A stretch of 64,000 nt of DNA, from contig JAXDII010000100.1 of assembly GCA_034664085.1 (NCBI GenBank), positions 39,374 through 103,373 of the forward strand, read 5' to 3'. The DNA is from JACVRW01 sp034664085 (GTDB taxonomy: Bacteria > Actinomycetota > Thermoleophilia > Solirubrobacterales > Thermoleophilaceae). This document shows positions 47,625 to 56,111 of the stretch, piece by piece. Position numbers and translations under genes: made by a program. A model generated the notes under the pieces. The model did not search any database and was not told the DNA's origin. It saw nothing but the letters and a program-made list of their open reading frames with translations. Every line of letters begins with the position of its first letter. Within the stretch, counting starts at the first letter, position 1.

Positions 47625-48977
47625 ATGCACGGACACTCGCCCCCAGTCGAACGTCTCGCGCATCGCATCGTGCGAGCCACGCTCGACCGGCTGCGCGGCG
47701 AACCTGCCCTCGGGTCCGCCCCCACCCCCCAGGAGCTCGACGCTCGCGTCGGCCCCAGCATCAGCGCCGCCGGCGTCGGGGCCGAGGCGGCGCTGCGGAT
47801 CTGGACGGACGATCTGGCCCCCGCGAACGTGGCGGTGGACCACCCGCGCTACCTGGCGTTCATCCCCGGCGCGCCGACGCCCGAGGCGGTCCTGTTCGAC
47901 ATGCTGGTGAGCGCCGAGTCGATCTACGGCGGGAGCTGGCTGGAAGCGGCCGGCGCGACCCACGCCGAGAACGAGGCGCTGGCGTGGCTCGCCGAGCTCG
48001 CCGGCTTCCCGGCCGAAGCCGGCGGCTGCTTCGTCCCGGGCGGCACGACGGGGAACCTGTCAGCGCTCGTCGCGGCCCGCCACGCGGCGCTGGCGCGCCG
48101 GGGCGGCGTGGCGCCGCGGCGCTGGCAGGCGGTCATCAGCGCCGAGACGCACTCGTCGGTCGCGTACGCGCTCGAGCGCGTGATGGACGTCGACACGATC
48201 CGCGTGCCGGTCGACGACCGCGGCCGCCTGACCGGGGAGGCGCTCGCCGAGGCGCTCCAGGACGCCGACGAGACCACGCTTATTGCGGTGGTCGCGACAG
48301 CGGGCACCACCAACCTCGGCACCGTGGACGACCTCGCCGGAATCGCCCGGCTCTGCGCGAGCCGCGGGATCTGGATGCACGTGGACGGCGCGTATGGCGC
48401 CGCCGCCCTAGCGGCGCCCTCGGCGCGGGACCTGTTCGCGGGCATCGAGCAGGCGGACAGCTTCATCGTCGACCCGCACAAGTGGCTCTTCGCTCCGTAT
48501 GACTGCTGCGCGCTCGTCTACCGGGACCCGGAGGGGGCCCGGCGTGCCCACACCCAGCACGCCGACTACCTCGATGCCGTGACCTCCAGGGGCGAGTGGA
48601 ACCCGTCCGACTACGGCATCCACCTGTCTCGCCGCGCGCGCGGCCTGCCGTTCTGGTTCTCGCTGGTCGCGCACGGCACGGCCGCGTACACGGCCGCAGT
48701 CGAGACGACGCTGACCATCGCCCGCTCCGCCGCCGAGCAGATCCGGGGGCGGCCCGACCTGAATCTGCTGCTGGAGCCGGACCTGTCGGTGGTGATCTTC
48801 GAGCGCGTCGGCTGGACCGCGGCGGACTACGTGGAGTGGAGCGGCGAGCTGGCCCGCCGCGGCGACGCCTTCGTCACCCCCACGACCCACCGCGGGCAGC
48901 CCTGCACTCGTCTCGCGATCGTGAATCCACGCACCACCAGCGCCGACATCAAGATCGTGCTCGACACCCTGGCATGA
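47625..48977 (+). CDS. PLP-dependent group II amino acid decarboxylase family enzyme
   Basis: 450-aa pyridoxal-phosphate enzyme of the aromatic-L-amino-acid/glutamate decarboxylase family. PLP region: GCFVPGGTTGNLSALVAARH, VISAETHSSVAYAL (His stacking on PLP), HVDGAYGAAAL (Asp) and the Schiff-base Lys in DPHKWLFAPYDC (~residue 287). Shorter at the C-terminus than animal enzymes but normal for bacteria. It removes CO2 from an amino acid to give an amine. ATG 47625 lies about 10 bp after a TAGACT box, so the message may be nearly leaderless. Coupled to the Lrp gene by ATGA. Substrate not predictable. Confidence 0.9.
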   Translation: MHGHSPPVERLAHRIVRATLDRLRGEPALGSAPTPQELDARVGPSISAAGVGAEAALRIWTDDLAPANVAVDHPRYLAFIPGAPTPEAVLFDMLVSAESIYGGSWLEAAGATHAENEALAWLAELAGFPAEAGGCFVPGGTTGNLSALVAARHAALARRGGVAPRRWQAVISAETHSSVAYALERVMDVDTIRVPVDDRGRLTGEALAEALQDADETTLIAVVATAGTTNLGTVDDLAGIARLCASRGIWMHVDGAYGAAALAAPSARDLFAGIEQADSFIVDPHKWLFAPYDCCALVYRDPEGARRAHTQHADYLDAVTSRGEWNPSDYGIHLSRRARGLPFWFSLVAHGTAAYTAAVETTLTIARSAAEQIRGRPDLNLLLEPDLSVVIFERVGWTAADYVEWSGELARRGDAFVTPTTHRGQPCTRLAIVNPRTTSADIKIVLDTLA

Positions 48978-50083
48978 GTTACGATCGCGACCAGAATGGG
49001 TCGAGAGGTGAGCGCGCCCGGAACTCGCTTGCGGGCCGAGCCTTCCAGCAGATGATCGATCGAGGCCGGGACGCCGCGGACTGGCTCGAGTTCGCGCCCC
49101 GGCTATCCGACCTCGACCGCGCGCTGATCCGCCTGCTCCAGGCCGACGGCCGTCGCTCCTTCGCGCGGATGTCGCAGGATCTCGGCGTCGCGCAGAAGAC
49201 GGTGCGGCGGCGCGTCCACGAGCTGCGCGAGGAGGGGATCATCCGCATCACGACGGTCGGCGACCCCTACCTGATGGGCTACGGGGTGACCGCTCTGGTC
49301 GGGGTCACCGTCGACTCCAGCCGCGAGGTCAGCGCCGTCGCCGCCCAGCTCGCAACCGGGCGGCGCGCCTTCTACGTCATCGTGGTCACGGGCCGCTACA
49401 ACGTGCTGGTCGAGGTCTCCTGCAAGGACGACGACGACCTGCTCGAGACGGTCGAGCGCGACATCGCCGGCGTCGAGGGAGTCTCGTCGTACGAGATCCA
49501 TCCCTACATCCGCCTGCACTACCAAAACCCGACATTCGAGTCGCGGCGCGAGAAGGCCACCGCGGCGGGCGACATCCGCAGCGAGCCGATCTCGTTCGAC
49601 CGGATCGACCGCGAGATCATCTCCCACCTGAGCAAGGACGGCCGCACGCCGCTCCAGGGCATCGCTCGGGAGCTCGACGTGTCCGAGTCGCAGGTGCGGC
49701 TGCGGGTGCGGCGCATGGTGTCCTCCGGCGCGCTTCACATCATGGCGCTGACCAGCCCGCGCGGCGTCGGCTTCAACAGCCCCGCCCTGATCGGGGTGAA
49801 GGTCGCCCCCGGAAGCTCGATCGAGGGCGTCGCGACGGAGCTCGCGAAGCTGCCGGCCGTGATCTACGTCGCGATCTGCACCGGGCGCTATCAGATCTTC
49901 ACCGAGGTCATCTGCGCGGAGCGCGAGGAGCTGTTCCACTTCATCGACAGCCAGCTGCGCGAGGTGGACGGCATCGCCGACCTCGAGGCCTGGACGTACC
50001 TGCGGCTCTTCTACCGCAACGTCCGCCCGATCGAGCCGGAGTCGGAGAACAACGTCGGGACGGAGTTCCCGGCGACGCTCTGA
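48974..50083 (+). CDS. Double Lrp/AsnC family regulator (tandem two-module)
   Basis: 369-aa protein containing two complete Lrp/AsnC units. Unit 1 (~45-185): HTH SDLDRALIRLLQADGRRSFA, QDLGVAQKTVRRRVHELREE, then a RAM-like ligand fold. Unit 2 (~205-360): FDRIDREIISHLSKDGRTPL, ARELDVSESQVRLRVRRMVS, then a second RAM-like fold. Normal Lrp proteins are ~150 aa, so this is a fused pair. Such regulators respond to amino acids. ATGA overlap with the decarboxylase gene suggests control of this cassette and perhaps of both transporter operons through the AGTCTCGATTTCG box. Confidence 0.88.
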   Translation: MSYDRDQNGSRGERARNSLAGRAFQQMIDRGRDAADWLEFAPRLSDLDRALIRLLQADGRRSFARMSQDLGVAQKTVRRRVHELREEGIIRITTVGDPYLMGYGVTALVGVTVDSSREVSAVAAQLATGRRAFYVIVVTGRYNVLVEVSCKDDDDLLETVERDIAGVEGVSSYEIHPYIRLHYQNPTFESRREKATAAGDIRSEPISFDRIDREIISHLSKDGRTPLQGIARELDVSESQVRLRVRRMVSSGALHIMALTSPRGVGFNSPALIGVKVAPGSSIEGVATELAKLPAVIYVAICTGRYQIFTEVICAEREELFHFIDSQLREVDGIADLEAWTYLRLFYRNVRPIEPESENNVGTEFPATL

Positions 50084-50176
50084 TTGCGTGATGGTCCGCG
50101 TACGCGCGGCGATGATGCGAAACCGAGCCGGCTGGTTGCGACACAGAACGAAGTTGGTCTAGAGTCCGGCATCCGC

Positions 50177-51676
50177 ATGCCGAAGCTGGGCCAGGAGATC
50201 CTGGCGGACGTCCTTCGGGACCAGGAGCTCGACCTGGTCGTCGGAGTCGCTGGCCGCCCCTGCACGACGACCATGGAGCTGCTCGTCGAGTCCGGTGACG
50301 CCGTGTGGGCCAACCACGAGGCGGTGGCGGTGCAGATGGCGCTGGGCGCGGCCGCCCTCGGACGCCGCACCGCCGTGCTGATGAAGCAGGTGGGGCTGAA
50401 CGCCGCCGTCGACGTGCTGGCGTGCGCGGCGCTCCACCGCAGCGGCGGCTCCGTGGTCGTGATCTCCGGGGACGATCCCGGCGGCGTGTACTCGCAGACC
50501 GAGGGCGACTCGCGGCTGCACGCGCTCTCGTGCGAGCTGCCGTGCCAGGACGCCGCCGGCGGCGAGGACCTGCCCGCGTGCTTCGCCGATGCCCAGGCGC
50601 TCTCGGCCGCGCTGCGGGTCCCGGCGATCATGCGCGTGACAACCCAGATGATGATGGAGCGCCGTGCCGAGCCCGCACCCGCGGCCGAGGCCGGTCCGCC
50701 CGCCGCGCCCGCGTTCGACCCGCAGCCGACCTGGCGCACGGACGCTCTCGGCACCCGCATCAACCTGCACCGCGACGTGGCGAACCTGGCCGACGCGGCC
50801 ACGGTCGAGCGCCCCGGCGCCGAGGACGCCCGGTTCAGGCTGGTGGCGACCGGCGAGCCCGGCCGTATCGCGCTGGAGGCCTCGGATGCGCCGCTGCTGC
50901 TGGTCCGGCGCATGCTCCCGGCGCCGCTCGCGGAGATCGCAGCCTTCGTCGAGCGCGACGACCGGCCCGTCCTGGTGCTGGAGGACGGCACCGAGCTGGC
51001 CGAGGGCCTCGTACGCCAGGTCTTCCGCGGCCAGGTGTGGGGCCGCCGCACCGGCCACGTGAACACCGCGGGCCCGCTCGACGTCCCCGCGATCCTCGCG
51101 GCGGCGGCCGCCGGCGAGCCGCTTGCGGAGCCGGAGGTGGCGTTCGCCGATCACGACCACATCGCGGACATCAAGCCCTTCGGGTCGCTCTTCGAAGACG
51201 CTGTCGCGCTGGGGATCCCGCCGATCGCGATCGACGCCGGCCACGTCTGGGGCGCCGGCTTCCTCGATGGCTTCCCAGCCCCGCTCGGCTACGGGCTGGG
51301 CAGCGCGATCGGGGTGGCCGCGGGCGTCGCGCTTGCCACCAACCGCCCGGCGCTCGCGGCGACCGGCGACTTCAGCATGTACCACGCCTGCATCCTGGGG
51401 CTGCTCCAGGTGGCGCGCGAGCAGATCCCGGTGATCACGGTGATCCTGGACAACGGCCGCGCCGACTACACCGGCGGACAGCCGCATCCGGGGGCGCCGC
51501 CCGAGCACGACCGCCAGAGCGTCGTGGAGCTCGAGGAGCTCGTGCGCGGCGCCGGCATCCGCGTGGTCGAGACGGTGGACAGCGACGATGCCAGGACGGA
51601 CGTGCTGCGCCCCCTGCTCGGGCGGCTCGCGAGCCTCGGCGAGCCGAGCGTGCTGATCGTGCGCGACCGCCCGTGA
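50177..51676 (+). CDS. Indolepyruvate ferredoxin oxidoreductase alpha-like ThDP enzyme without Fe-S domain
   Basis: 499-aa protein related to the alpha subunit of indolepyruvate:ferredoxin oxidoreductase. N-terminal part: VLMKQVGLNAAVDVLACAAL followed by VVISGDDPGGVYSQTEGDSR, like the IorA pyrimidine domain. ThDP-binding part: AATGDFSMYHACILGLLQVA and VILDNGRADYTGGQPHPGAP, where GDF...DN is the cofactor motif and TGGQPHP is the IorA hallmark. It ends soon after, with no C-terminal CxxC clusters, and no beta-subunit gene is nearby. It may thus be a non-oxidative 2-oxo-acid decarboxylase or use another electron acceptor. ATG 50177 chosen as the family-like start. Confidence 0.78.
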   Translation: MPKLGQEILADVLRDQELDLVVGVAGRPCTTTMELLVESGDAVWANHEAVAVQMALGAAALGRRTAVLMKQVGLNAAVDVLACAALHRSGGSVVVISGDDPGGVYSQTEGDSRLHALSCELPCQDAAGGEDLPACFADAQALSAALRVPAIMRVTTQMMMERRAEPAPAAEAGPPAAPAFDPQPTWRTDALGTRINLHRDVANLADAATVERPGAEDARFRLVATGEPGRIALEASDAPLLLVRRMLPAPLAEIAAFVERDDRPVLVLEDGTELAEGLVRQVFRGQVWGRRTGHVNTAGPLDVPAILAAAAAGEPLAEPEVAFADHDHIADIKPFGSLFEDAVALGIPPIAIDAGHVWGAGFLDGFPAPLGYGLGSAIGVAAGVALATNRPALAATGDFSMYHACILGLLQVAREQIPVITVILDNGRADYTGGQPHPGAPPEHDRQSVVELEELVRGAGIRVVETVDSDDARTDVLRPLLGRLASLGEPSVLIVRDRP

Positions 51677-52932
51677 GCTCCGCTGCCGAGAGCTACGACG
51701 TGGTCGTCGTGGGCGCCGGCGCGGTAGGCGTGGCCACGGCTCACTCATTGGCCGAGGCCGGCGCGTCGGTGCTGGTGATCGACCGGGGCGCTCGAGTGGC
51801 GAGCGAGTGCTCGCACGGCAACGCCGGCCTGATCGCCCCGAGTCACTCAGTGCCCCTGGCCGGGCCCGGTGTGCCCCGGCAGCTGCTGCGCTCGATCGTC
51901 AGCCGCGAGGATGCACTGCGAGTGCGCCCGCGCCTGTCGCCGGCGCTGGCACGCTTCGGCTGGCGCTTCCTGCGCGCCTCCACGGCCGAACGCCGCGAGG
52001 CCGGCATCCGCACGCTCGGCGCACTCAACATGCGCAGCGCGGCGATGTTCGGGGAGCTCGCCGGCGCGGGGCTCGAGTTCGGCTACGAGGCCGCCGGCGC
52101 GATCACGGTGTGCCGCACCGCCGAGCGCTTCGAGCACGTGCGCGCCGACGTCCCGCTGTTCCAGAGCGCGGGCGTGCGCATGGAGATCCTCACGGCCGAG
52201 CGGGTCGCGGAGGTCCTGCCCGGCCGCGAGCTGGCGGGCGGGGCGCTGTTCCCCGACGACGCTCACTGCGAGCCGGACCGCTTCGTGGCGGCGCTGGCCG
52301 CCGCGGCGTCCGACCTCGGGGCGACCTTCCGGATGGCCACGCGCGTGACCGGTCTGCCGTCGGGCCCTGGCGACACCGTCCGTGCCGTCGAGACCGACTC
52401 GGGCCGCGTGGCGGCCGAGTCGGTGGTGCTCGCGGGCGGCGCCGACACGCCGAAGCTGGCGCGCATGATCGGGGCGTCACTGCCGGTGGAGGCCGCCGTC
52501 GGCCACCACGTGGAGCTCCCCGGCGCGTGCCCGCAGCTCGAGATCCCGCTGATCCTCGAAGAGGCCAACCTCGCGGTCACGCCGCTGAGCGGCAGGCTGC
52601 GCCTGGCCGGCGGCGTGGACTTCGGGGGGCCGCTGCGACCGCCCGACGACTACCAGGCCGCGAACATCGTCGGCAAGGCCGCCGGCTACCTCAGCGGAGT
52701 CGACACCGCGGAGGTCGCTCGCCGCTGGGCCGGCGCTCGACCCTTCTCCCCCGACGACATACCGATCGTCGGGCGCAGCAGCCACCGCAGCAACGTGATC
52801 TACGCCACCGGCCACGCCATGCGCGGCCTTACGCTCGCGCCCGTCACCGGGCTGATCGTGCGCGATCTGCTGGCCGGCGGCGCCTCCGACCTTCCCGTCG
52901 AAGAACTCAGTCCAACCCGATTTGGAGCGTGA
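51673..52932 (+). CDS. FAD-dependent D-amino acid dehydrogenase/DAO family oxidoreductase
   Basis: 419-aa flavoenzyme. FAD motif VVVVGAGAVGVATAHSLAEA (~residues 9-28), then ECSHGNAGLIAPSHSVPLAG as in DadA, ESVVLAGGADTPKLARMIG and the C-terminal GARPFSPDDIPIVGRS ... YATGHAMRGLTLAPVTG. It oxidises an amino acid or amine to the imine/oxo acid. GTG 51673 overlaps the ThDP gene stop as GTGA. With the ThDP enzyme it would form amino acid to 2-oxo acid to aldehyde or acyl product. Distinct from the DAO protein at 35858. Confidence 0.9.
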   Translation: MSSAAESYDVVVVGAGAVGVATAHSLAEAGASVLVIDRGARVASECSHGNAGLIAPSHSVPLAGPGVPRQLLRSIVSREDALRVRPRLSPALARFGWRFLRASTAERREAGIRTLGALNMRSAAMFGELAGAGLEFGYEAAGAITVCRTAERFEHVRADVPLFQSAGVRMEILTAERVAEVLPGRELAGGALFPDDAHCEPDRFVAALAAAASDLGATFRMATRVTGLPSGPGDTVRAVETDSGRVAAESVVLAGGADTPKLARMIGASLPVEAAVGHHVELPGACPQLEIPLILEEANLAVTPLSGRLRLAGGVDFGGPLRPPDDYQAANIVGKAAGYLSGVDTAEVARRWAGARPFSPDDIPIVGRSSHRSNVIYATGHAMRGLTLAPVTGLIVRDLLAGGASDLPVEELSPTRFGA

Positions 52933-52934
52933 CC

Positions 52935-53330
52935 ATGGAGCCCAAGCTCGCCCCGGTAGTCGTACCCCTCGATTCCGTGCCGGTGACCGCACGCGAGGAC
53001 AGCCCGATCGCGATGACGCTCGCCCGCACGCTCACCCACGCCGAGCACGGCTCGAACATCATGGTCGGCGTCAGCTGGATGGAGCCGGGCGAGCAGAGCA
53101 CCGTGTGGTCGACCGAGCCGGATGCGCCCGGCGACGCCCACCACGTCGGGCCGATCCACGAGTTCTTCTATCTCGTCCGCGGGCACTGCCGGATCGAGTG
53201 GAACGAGGGAGAGCTGGACTTCCGCCCCGACGACACGCTCTTCCTGGCGCCCGGGTGGCGCTACCAGATCGAGAACGTGGGCGACGAGCAGGCGTTCCTG
53301 ATCTATGCCGCGACGCCGCCGCTCGGCTGA
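52935..53330 (+). CDS. Cupin domain protein
   Basis: 131-aa single-domain cupin. Motif 1 region has VGPIHEFFYLVRGHCRIEWN with the conserved Glu; motif 2 region is RPDDTLFLAPGWRYQIENVG. Some metal-ligand histidines of classical cupins appear replaced, so metal binding is uncertain. ATG 52935 is 2 bp after the flavoenzyme stop, behind GGAGCG. Could be a dioxygenase, isomerase or small-molecule binder linked to the cassette. Confidence 0.82.
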   Translation: MEPKLAPVVVPLDSVPVTAREDSPIAMTLARTLTHAEHGSNIMVGVSWMEPGEQSTVWSTEPDAPGDAHHVGPIHEFFYLVRGHCRIEWNEGELDFRPDDTLFLAPGWRYQIENVGDEQAFLIYAATPPLG

Positions 53331-53351
53331 TGGGATGGGGTGCTCGCTTCA

Positions 53352-53364
53352 CGAAATCGAGACT
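53352..53364. promoter_or_regulatory. Shared box CGAAATCGAGACT (second copy)
   Basis: Exact complement of 47574-47586. It begins 22 bp after the cupin stop and ends 31 bp before the -35 of the amino acid importer promoter. A spacing of 31-32 bp to the -35 is kept at both loci, as expected for an activator or Lrp-type site. Confidence 0.5.
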
Positions 53365-53395
53365 CCCCCCAGCCCTGAAGACTCACAATAGACCC

Positions 53396-53425
53396 TTGAC
53401 TCCGCCTAGATGGCTGGCATAGAGT
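53396..53425 (+). promoter_or_regulatory. Promoter of the polar amino acid ABC importer operon
   Basis: TTGACT (53396-53401), 18 bp, TAGAGT (53420-53425). Shares CTTGACTCCGCC, the -10 context and the downstream GGGGTTCA-N11-GGACC with the 47513-47541 promoter. Expected leader about 65 nt, ending in a strong AGAAGGAGG ribosome-binding site before ATG 53497. Confidence 0.65.
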
Positions 53426-53461
53426 CGGTTTCGGGGGGTTCAGGCCAATAAACGGACCTCC

Positions 53462-53479
53462 GGGACCGCCGGGACCGCC
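53462..53479. repeat. Tandem 9-bp repeat in importer leader
   Basis: GGGACCGCC is repeated directly twice in the transcribed leader of the amino acid binding-protein gene, just before the ribosome-binding site. It is absent from the otherwise similar 47.4-kb leader, so it looks like a local duplication; it could form G/C-rich structure near the start. Confidence 0.5.
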
Positions 53480-53496
53480 GGCAGAAGGAGGCAATC

Positions 53497-54384
53497 ATGA
53501 GAGCCACGCGGCATGTCGCGGGGATCGTTGTGGCGCTCTCCATATCCGCCCTCGTGGCGTGTGGGAGCGACGAAGATCAGGGCTCGAACGAAGCCGCGTC
53601 GGGCGGCACCACGAGCGCGACGGCGGACGACAAGGTGAGGGCCAAGGTCCCGCAGGCCATCGCCGATAGTGGCAAGTTGAGGGTTGCCACCGACCCGACC
53701 TATGCGCCGATGGAGTTCGTCGGCGAGGACGGGACCATCCAAGGCGTGGACATCGACTTCGCAGGAGCGATCGCGGACGCGATGGGCCTGGAGCTGAGCC
53801 TGGAGAAGGCGACGTTCGACGGCATCCTGCCGGGCCTGCAGGCAGGGAAGTTCGACATGGCCATGTCAGGGTTCAGCGACACGAAGGAGCGCGAGGAAGT
53901 CGTGGACTTCGTGACGTATCTCTCGGCCGGTACGTCCTTCATCGTCAGCGCTTCCGACGGTCCGGACGTCCAGGGCCTCGAGGACCTCTGCGGCCACACG
54001 GTTGCGGTGCAGAAGGGCACGACCACCTCGGCGGACGTCGAGGGCCAGGCGAAGAAGTGCGACGTCGAGGTCCGGCTCTTCCCCGACACGAATGCCGCCT
54101 TCCTGGCGCTCTCCAGCGGCCGTGCCGACGTCTCGATGGCCGATACGCCCGTCGTCGACTATCAGGCGAAGCAGTCGAACGGCAAGCTCAAGTCGACTGG
54201 CGCGGCCTACAACACCATCCCGTTTGGAGTCGCCATACCAAAGGGCAGCGGACTTGCTCCAGCGGTGCAAGCCGCGGTCGAGGTCTTGGTGGCCAACGGC
54301 GAGCACGACGCCATCCTCGAGAAGTGGGGCGTGACGTCGGCTCCTCCGTTCACTGGTCCGCAAATCAACGCCGCGGCGGAGTAA
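53497..54384 (+). CDS. Family 3 amino acid-binding lipoprotein of ABC importer
   Basis: 295-aa binding protein with signal helix GIVVALSISALVAC (lipobox Cys ~22), an acidic/Ser-rich linker and a type 3 fold: GKLRVATDPTYAPMEFVGED, GVDIDFAGAIADAMGLELSL, FDGILPGLQAGKFDMAMSGF, CGHTVAVQKGTTTSADVEG and ALSSGRADVSMADTPVVDY. Family 3 proteins bind polar amino acids or amino-acid-like compounds. Strong ribosome-binding site. First gene of a three-gene importer and preceded by the promoter shared with the dipeptide-type operon. Confidence 0.93.
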   Translation: MRATRHVAGIVVALSISALVACGSDEDQGSNEAASGGTTSATADDKVRAKVPQAIADSGKLRVATDPTYAPMEFVGEDGTIQGVDIDFAGAIADAMGLELSLEKATFDGILPGLQAGKFDMAMSGFSDTKEREEVVDFVTYLSAGTSFIVSASDGPDVQGLEDLCGHTVAVQKGTTTSADVEGQAKKCDVEVRLFPDTNAAFLALSSGRADVSMADTPVVDYQAKQSNGKLKSTGAAYNTIPFGVAIPKGSGLAPAVQAAVEVLVANGEHDAILEKWGVTSAPPFTGPQINAAAE

Positions 54385-54405
54385 CAGGGCGGGCACGGAC
54401 GCCCG

Positions 54406-55350
54406 ATGGGTCCTCCGGCGAAGCCAGAGCCGGCAGCGGCCGGCGCCCCGGTCGCGCGCGACGAGCACGAGCTCATCCGCGCGGTGCCGGTGCGCCGGCC
54501 GCTGCGCTGGCTGGCAGGCGCAGCGGTGTTGGTTCTGCTCGCCAACATCCTCTATTCGGTCTCCACGAACGCTCGCTTCGAATGGAGCGTAGTCGGCGAC
54601 TATCTCTTCTCGAGCGCGATCCTCGAGGGCCTCGTCCTGACGCTCGAGCTGACCGCCATCGCCATGGGCCTCGGCATCGTCCTGGGGATCGTGCTTGCTG
54701 TGATGCGCCTGTCGCCGAACCCGCTCGTCTCGTGGTGCAGCTCGGCCTACATCTGGCTGTTTCGCGGGACGCCGGTCCTGGTTCAGATCCTGTTCTGGAG
54801 CTTCATCGCGGCGATCTACCCGACTATCTCCTTGGGCATCCCGTTTGGCGGGCCGGACTTCCTCGACGGCAGTGCGAACGTGATCATCACTCCGTTCGTC
54901 GCCGCGGTGCTCGGTCTCGGACTCAACGAGGGCGCGTACATGGCGGAGATCGTCCGGGCGGGGATCCTCTCCGTCGACGAAGGGCAGACCGACGCGGCCT
55001 CCGCGCTCGGGATGCGCCGTCTGCAAACGATGCGCCGCATCGTGCTGCCGCAAGCCATGCGCGTGATCGTGCCCCCCACCGGCAACGAGACCATCTCCAT
55101 GCTCAAGACCACGTCGTTGGTCAGCGTGATCGCGATCAGCGAGCTCCTGTACTCCGCGCAGCTGATCTATGCCCAGAACTACAAGCAGATCCCGCTGCTG
55201 ATCACGGTGAGCATCTGGTACCTGATCGCCACGACCGTCCTCTCGATCGGTCAGTACTACATCGAGCGGCATTTCGGGCGTGGCTCATCGCGTGAGCTGC
55301 CGCCTACGCCCCTACAGCGGCTGCGCAGCCAACTGCGGATACGGCCATGA
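54406..55350 (+). CDS. Polar amino acid ABC transporter permease (HisM/GlnP type)
   Basis: 314-aa permease with a ~35-residue proline/alanine-rich cytosolic N-terminus, then about five helices. Family marks: GLVLTLELTAIAMGLGIVLG, WLFRGTPVLVQILFW and the coupling loop EGQTDAASALGMRRLQTMRR followed by IVLPQAMRVIVPPTGNE. A single permease gene implies a homodimeric channel or a partner elsewhere. Starts 21 bp after the binding protein; stop overlaps the ATPase start (ATGA). Confidence 0.92.
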   Translation: MGPPAKPEPAAAGAPVARDEHELIRAVPVRRPLRWLAGAAVLVLLANILYSVSTNARFEWSVVGDYLFSSAILEGLVLTLELTAIAMGLGIVLGIVLAVMRLSPNPLVSWCSSAYIWLFRGTPVLVQILFWSFIAAIYPTISLGIPFGGPDFLDGSANVIITPFVAAVLGLGLNEGAYMAEIVRAGILSVDEGQTDAASALGMRRLQTMRRIVLPQAMRVIVPPTGNETISMLKTTSLVSVIAISELLYSAQLIYAQNYKQIPLLITVSIWYLIATTVLSIGQYYIERHFGRGSSRELPPTPLQRLRSQLRIRP

Positions 55351-56111
55351 GCGACGTCATGGTCTGCGCCGAGAGCGTGCGCAAGCGCTTTGGACTGGTC
55401 GAGGTACTGAAGGGCATCACGCTCGAGGTGCACACCAGCGAGGTCATGTGCCTGCTCGGCCCGTCGGGATCGGGCAAGTCGACCCTCTTACGGTGCATAA
55501 ACCACCTCGAGAAGATCGACTCCGGACGACTCTGGGTCGACGGCGAGCTCGTCGGCTACCGCCAGCAGGGCGACAAGATCTACGAGCTGCGCGATCACGA
55601 GGTGGCTCGCAAGCGCGCCGAGATCGGAATGGTGTTTCAGCGCTTCAACCTCTTCGCCCACATGACGGTGCTCCAGAACGTCATGGAGGCACCGCTGTTG
55701 GTCAAGCGCCTGCCTAAGCCCGAAGTGCGTGAGTACGCGCTCGAGTTGCTGGAACGGGTCGGACTGGCGGACCGTTCGAGCGCCTACCCGTCACAGCTGT
55801 CAGGCGGTCAGCAACAGCGCGTCGCGATCGCCCGTGCGCTGGCGATGAAGCCCAAGCTGATGCTGTTCGACGAGCCGACGTCGGCGCTCGATCCGGAGTT
55901 GGTCGGCGACGTCCTCGACGTGATGCGCGGCCTCGCTGCGGACGGCATGACGATGATCGCGGTCACGCACGAGATCGGATTCGCCCGAGAAGTCGGTGAC
56001 ACTCTCGTCTTCATGGACGACGGGGCCGTCGTGGAAACCGGGGTGCCGCGGGAGGTGCTGCTCAACCCCCGCCACGAGCGCACACAGGCCTTCCTGTCCA
56101 AGGTGCTGTGA
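55347..56111 (+). CDS. Polar amino acid ABC transporter ATPase (GlnQ/HisP type)
   Basis: 254-aa ATPase: Walker A LLGPSGSGKSTLLRCINHLE, QRFNLFAHMTVLQNVMEAP (Q-loop and family-specific block), signature SQLSGGQQQRVAIARALAM, Walker B LMLFDEPTSALDPELVG, H-loop AVTHEIGFAREV. Entirely standard. Its last 50 bp overlap the 3' end of the convergent MetX-like gene. Confidence 0.94.
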   Translation: MSDVMVCAESVRKRFGLVEVLKGITLEVHTSEVMCLLGPSGSGKSTLLRCINHLEKIDSGRLWVDGELVGYRQQGDKIYELRDHEVARKRAEIGMVFQRFNLFAHMTVLQNVMEAPLLVKRLPKPEVREYALELLERVGLADRSSAYPSQLSGGQQQRVAIARALAMKPKLMLFDEPTSALDPELVGDVLDVMRGLAADGMTMIAVTHEIGFAREVGDTLVFMDDGAVVETGVPREVLLNPRHERTQAFLSKVL

